DNA of 64,000 nucleotides. Source: Adiantum capillus-veneris. Taxonomy: Eukaryota; Streptophyta; Polypodiopsida; Polypodiales; Pteridaceae. The number at the start of each line of letters is the position of its first letter. Position 1 is the stretch's first letter. The notes beneath the pieces are model-generated. The model saw only the letters and a program-made list of their open reading frames with translations, did no database searches and was not told the origin of the DNA. The DNA lies in assembly GCA_014529385.2 (NCBI GenBank), contig CM043953.1, positions 75,232,372 to 75,296,371 on the forward strand, in the 5' to 3' direction. This document shows positions 62,101-64,000 of this stretch, in pieces. The position numbers and the translations under genes are program-made.

Positions 62101-62193
62101 ACTTGCTGTTTTCCTATCCCTTGCCCACATTGTCATACCTTCTGTTGGCAGCTTTAGTGCCTTGGCCACTATGTCCTTGGTGATAATAATCAC
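59149..62193 (-). pseudogene. Long degenerate coding region of an unidentified LTR element
   Basis: Minus-strand frames at 62193-61936, 61987-61457, 61503-61312, 60931-60596, 60217-59945, 59911-59549 and 59610-59167 follow one another across several frameshifts and stops. They read as one protein of about 1000 residues. In order there is an N-terminal region (DIVAKALKLPTEG), the conserved unidentified domain, a Lys/Arg/Glu-rich linker with predicted coiled coil (LKDRINIIEDLQRQIKELKN), and a C-terminal globular part (RTWQAHDALRKKGPTWLNYPRL, FYTRFFTWRTKIFGRVINN). No protease, polymerase or integrase motif is seen. With its LTR and polypurine tract, this looks like an LTR element coding for an unknown protein. 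Confidence 0.6.
61810..61987 (-). other. Unidentified conserved domain, best copy
   Basis: The segment TTPNHAIATTFMQVLK to VLTKIAYHAIGMAD shares about 60 aligned residues with the minus-strand copies at 34575-34800 and 32440-32650 and, in part, at 30850-30950. Fixed positions include NHA, LK, H, Y-L, LK-T, I-YL-A and VLT-IAYH. I do not know the family. Conservation between decayed copies suggests it was once under selection. Confidence 0.6.
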
Positions 62194-64000
62194 CTCAACT
62201 TTTTCCCCCTGCTAATTCGTGATCTGAGCAAATCCATCTTATTTGATTATGGATAAGAGTTCAATGGCTCTTTGAAAATCCACTCCGCATGGCTCCTGAT
62301 CGTAGAATTCTCCAAGCCCCAATCTTTTGTTGTCTTTTTTAGTGCCTAGCTTTGTAACTACATCATAAACCTCTTTGGGTAGCTTTCATAACTCTACCTG
62401 GTGTCCATTTTCACTCTTGAATCTGCAAGTGAACACCGTAGTGTTTTTTTCTTCAAGCTTCTCTTTGGATAGGTAGGTTGCCTTTGTCGTCTTCACAGAG
62501 CTCGGATCCAATTGGTATGGTGACAATTCTTGCAGCTTATATTTTTGAGAAATCCTCTTCTTTGCTTTCTCAACGACTTGCGCTGCACTTATTAGGAGAA
62601 TACGGTGTCAAAGTTAGAAAATTTCACAGATTCCGCCCTGAAATGCCCCGAGTCTGAATTGCTGGCAAATGATGTCCATTTTGCTTCCAATCAATTTTGA
62701 GCATGCATAAAAACATGTAGAGATCAAAATCATGCAATCTAGGCAAAATTTGCAACTAAAGTAAATAATCGTGATTATTTATAACTGGGGAATTTTTTCT
62801 ACTTTTTGCATTTTTGACATCATAGGCTTGAAACATATGGCATTTAGGTACTCTGAGTGAAGTGTGGGCTCATTTGAGTGCACTGGGTGGAAATGGTGCC
62901 AGATTTAGGTTTCAGACTCTGAAACAATAGATATAAAGGGATTTTGAGTTTTTGAGATCCAAATATGATCAAACGTGATTGCTTGGCTTGGAACATCATG
63001 TACTTTGGTCCCATAAGGTCAAAATTGAAATTTGAACCCATTCTAGTGAAAAAGTAAATGATCACGATATTAACTTTTTCATCAACTTGTACTTTTTTTA
63101 TTGCAAGTTGGTTCTAGACATGATGTAGAGTTTGTGAGATATGGGGTGATTTGGATCAAAAAATGTTATTGTTAACTCAAAATTTGGACAGAAGAGCCTT
63201 TAGTGCGTCTTTTGGACAAAATTAGAGATTTTCTTGATCTTTTGGGTGCATACTTGACTTGTGGCATGTAATAGATGTGTACAAGTGACAGGTGCAGTGA
63301 AAATATGAGTTTCAAGCCAAATATGCACAAAAGTAAATAATCAGGATTATTTACAACAATGATAATTTGATGACCTAAATATCTTTAATACATCTAAAAT
63401 AAGTCCTAAAATGAATTTAGTTACGTTTGGTTGTGTCGACATCATTTTGTGCTCTTATCGACTCTGAAATCACCGATTATTGTGACTACTTGGCATGTAG
63501 AGTTGGTTGGTCACTTTTGAAACTATGGACTTGTCCGCTACATAGTCTTGATGCTGGTCATCCAGTTTGGGCTCATTCGGATTCATTTTGACTTCATATG
63601 TCAATTTTGACACTTTATAGCCTTCGAGCTGCTTCCTGCTATTTGAGAGCTTGCTTTGACCGGTTTTTGAAAACCGTCTAGGTACATTGTGTATAGACCT
63701 CGTCTATAAGCCGCCCAGTGGAGTCAGAATCCAATTCTGGCATGTGGCAAAAACCTAAATTATTTACTTGGGACTCCCTCGACCCCTTCGAAATGGTCAT
63801 CTAATGATATGGAAGTGTTTAACTATATAGGGGCATGCTACAATTCAAGTCTCATCCAATTCGGTTGAGCTGACAGGCCGCTATGATCAATTTTGTGTCG
63901 TAGGAGTTCGTGCACAATTGCGATTCTAGGGTTTTTTCATGACCTAGACCTGCTACCTGACTGCATAGATGTTCTTTGATGAGTTTAGAACTTACCCCTC
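62194..64000 (-). other. Probable 5' part of the same element, no gene seen
   Basis: From 62194 to about 62640 short minus-strand frames may continue the N-terminus. Beyond that the sequence is AT-rich, stop-rich and shows no domain on either strand. It probably contains the leader of the element, whose 5' LTR would lie beyond the window. Confidence 0.4.

Overview
The window is nuclear DNA of a seed plant. It has no operons, ribosome binding sites or compact genes. It is built almost entirely from plant transposable elements: an L1-type LINE with an ORF1 of the DUF4283 plus CCHC kind, Copia and Ty3-type LTR retrotransposons with tRNA-iMet or tRNA-Asp primer sites, and a CACTA (En/Spm) DNA transposon with GT-AG introns. 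Between them lie AT-rich spacers and very long CT/GA microsatellites. The species cannot be settled from the sequence. I found no complete host gene, tRNA, rRNA or CRISPR array.

Layout. 1-7424: spacer with a 145-bp tandem duplication next to a TATA palindrome (perhaps an LTR promoter), long (CT)n tracts and a 76-bp tandem hairpin repeat. 7435-21660: a decayed LINE on the + strand, split by a minus-strand LTR retrotransposon (10328-19228) that carries only gag and protease. The LTR element is bounded by the 5-bp target duplication GTTAT and the LINE by a 10-bp one. 21661-24240: microsatellites, a 238-bp tandem duplication and an unidentified coding remnant with one membrane segment.

24240-46105: several copies of an unidentified element that encodes coiled-coil protein on the minus strand. 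It is interrupted by a Copia element (25984-30785) and by a second pol-less LTR element (36713-44879). Between these two lies a three-unit tandem array (30786-36365) mixing the unidentified element with a gag fragment of opposite strand. 46106-48466 is a cut-down Copia keeping one LTR, primer site, gag and the start of protease. 48467-50866 is spacer.

50867-58691 is the best-preserved element: a CACTA transposon with 12-bp terminal inverted repeats, a TAG target duplication, palindromic subterminal repeats, and two genes whose exons join without a stop (TNP2-like, 1104 codons; Transposase_24-like, 371 codons). It also carries a broken copy of a host heavy-metal-binding (HIPP-type) domain between 56-bp direct repeats. 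58695 to the window end looks like the 3' LTR, polypurine tract and coding region of a minus-strand LTR element encoding the same unidentified protein family as 24240-46105.

The most notable items are the CACTA element with its captured HMA fragment, the recurring unidentified protein domain (four readable copies), and the composite tandem array.
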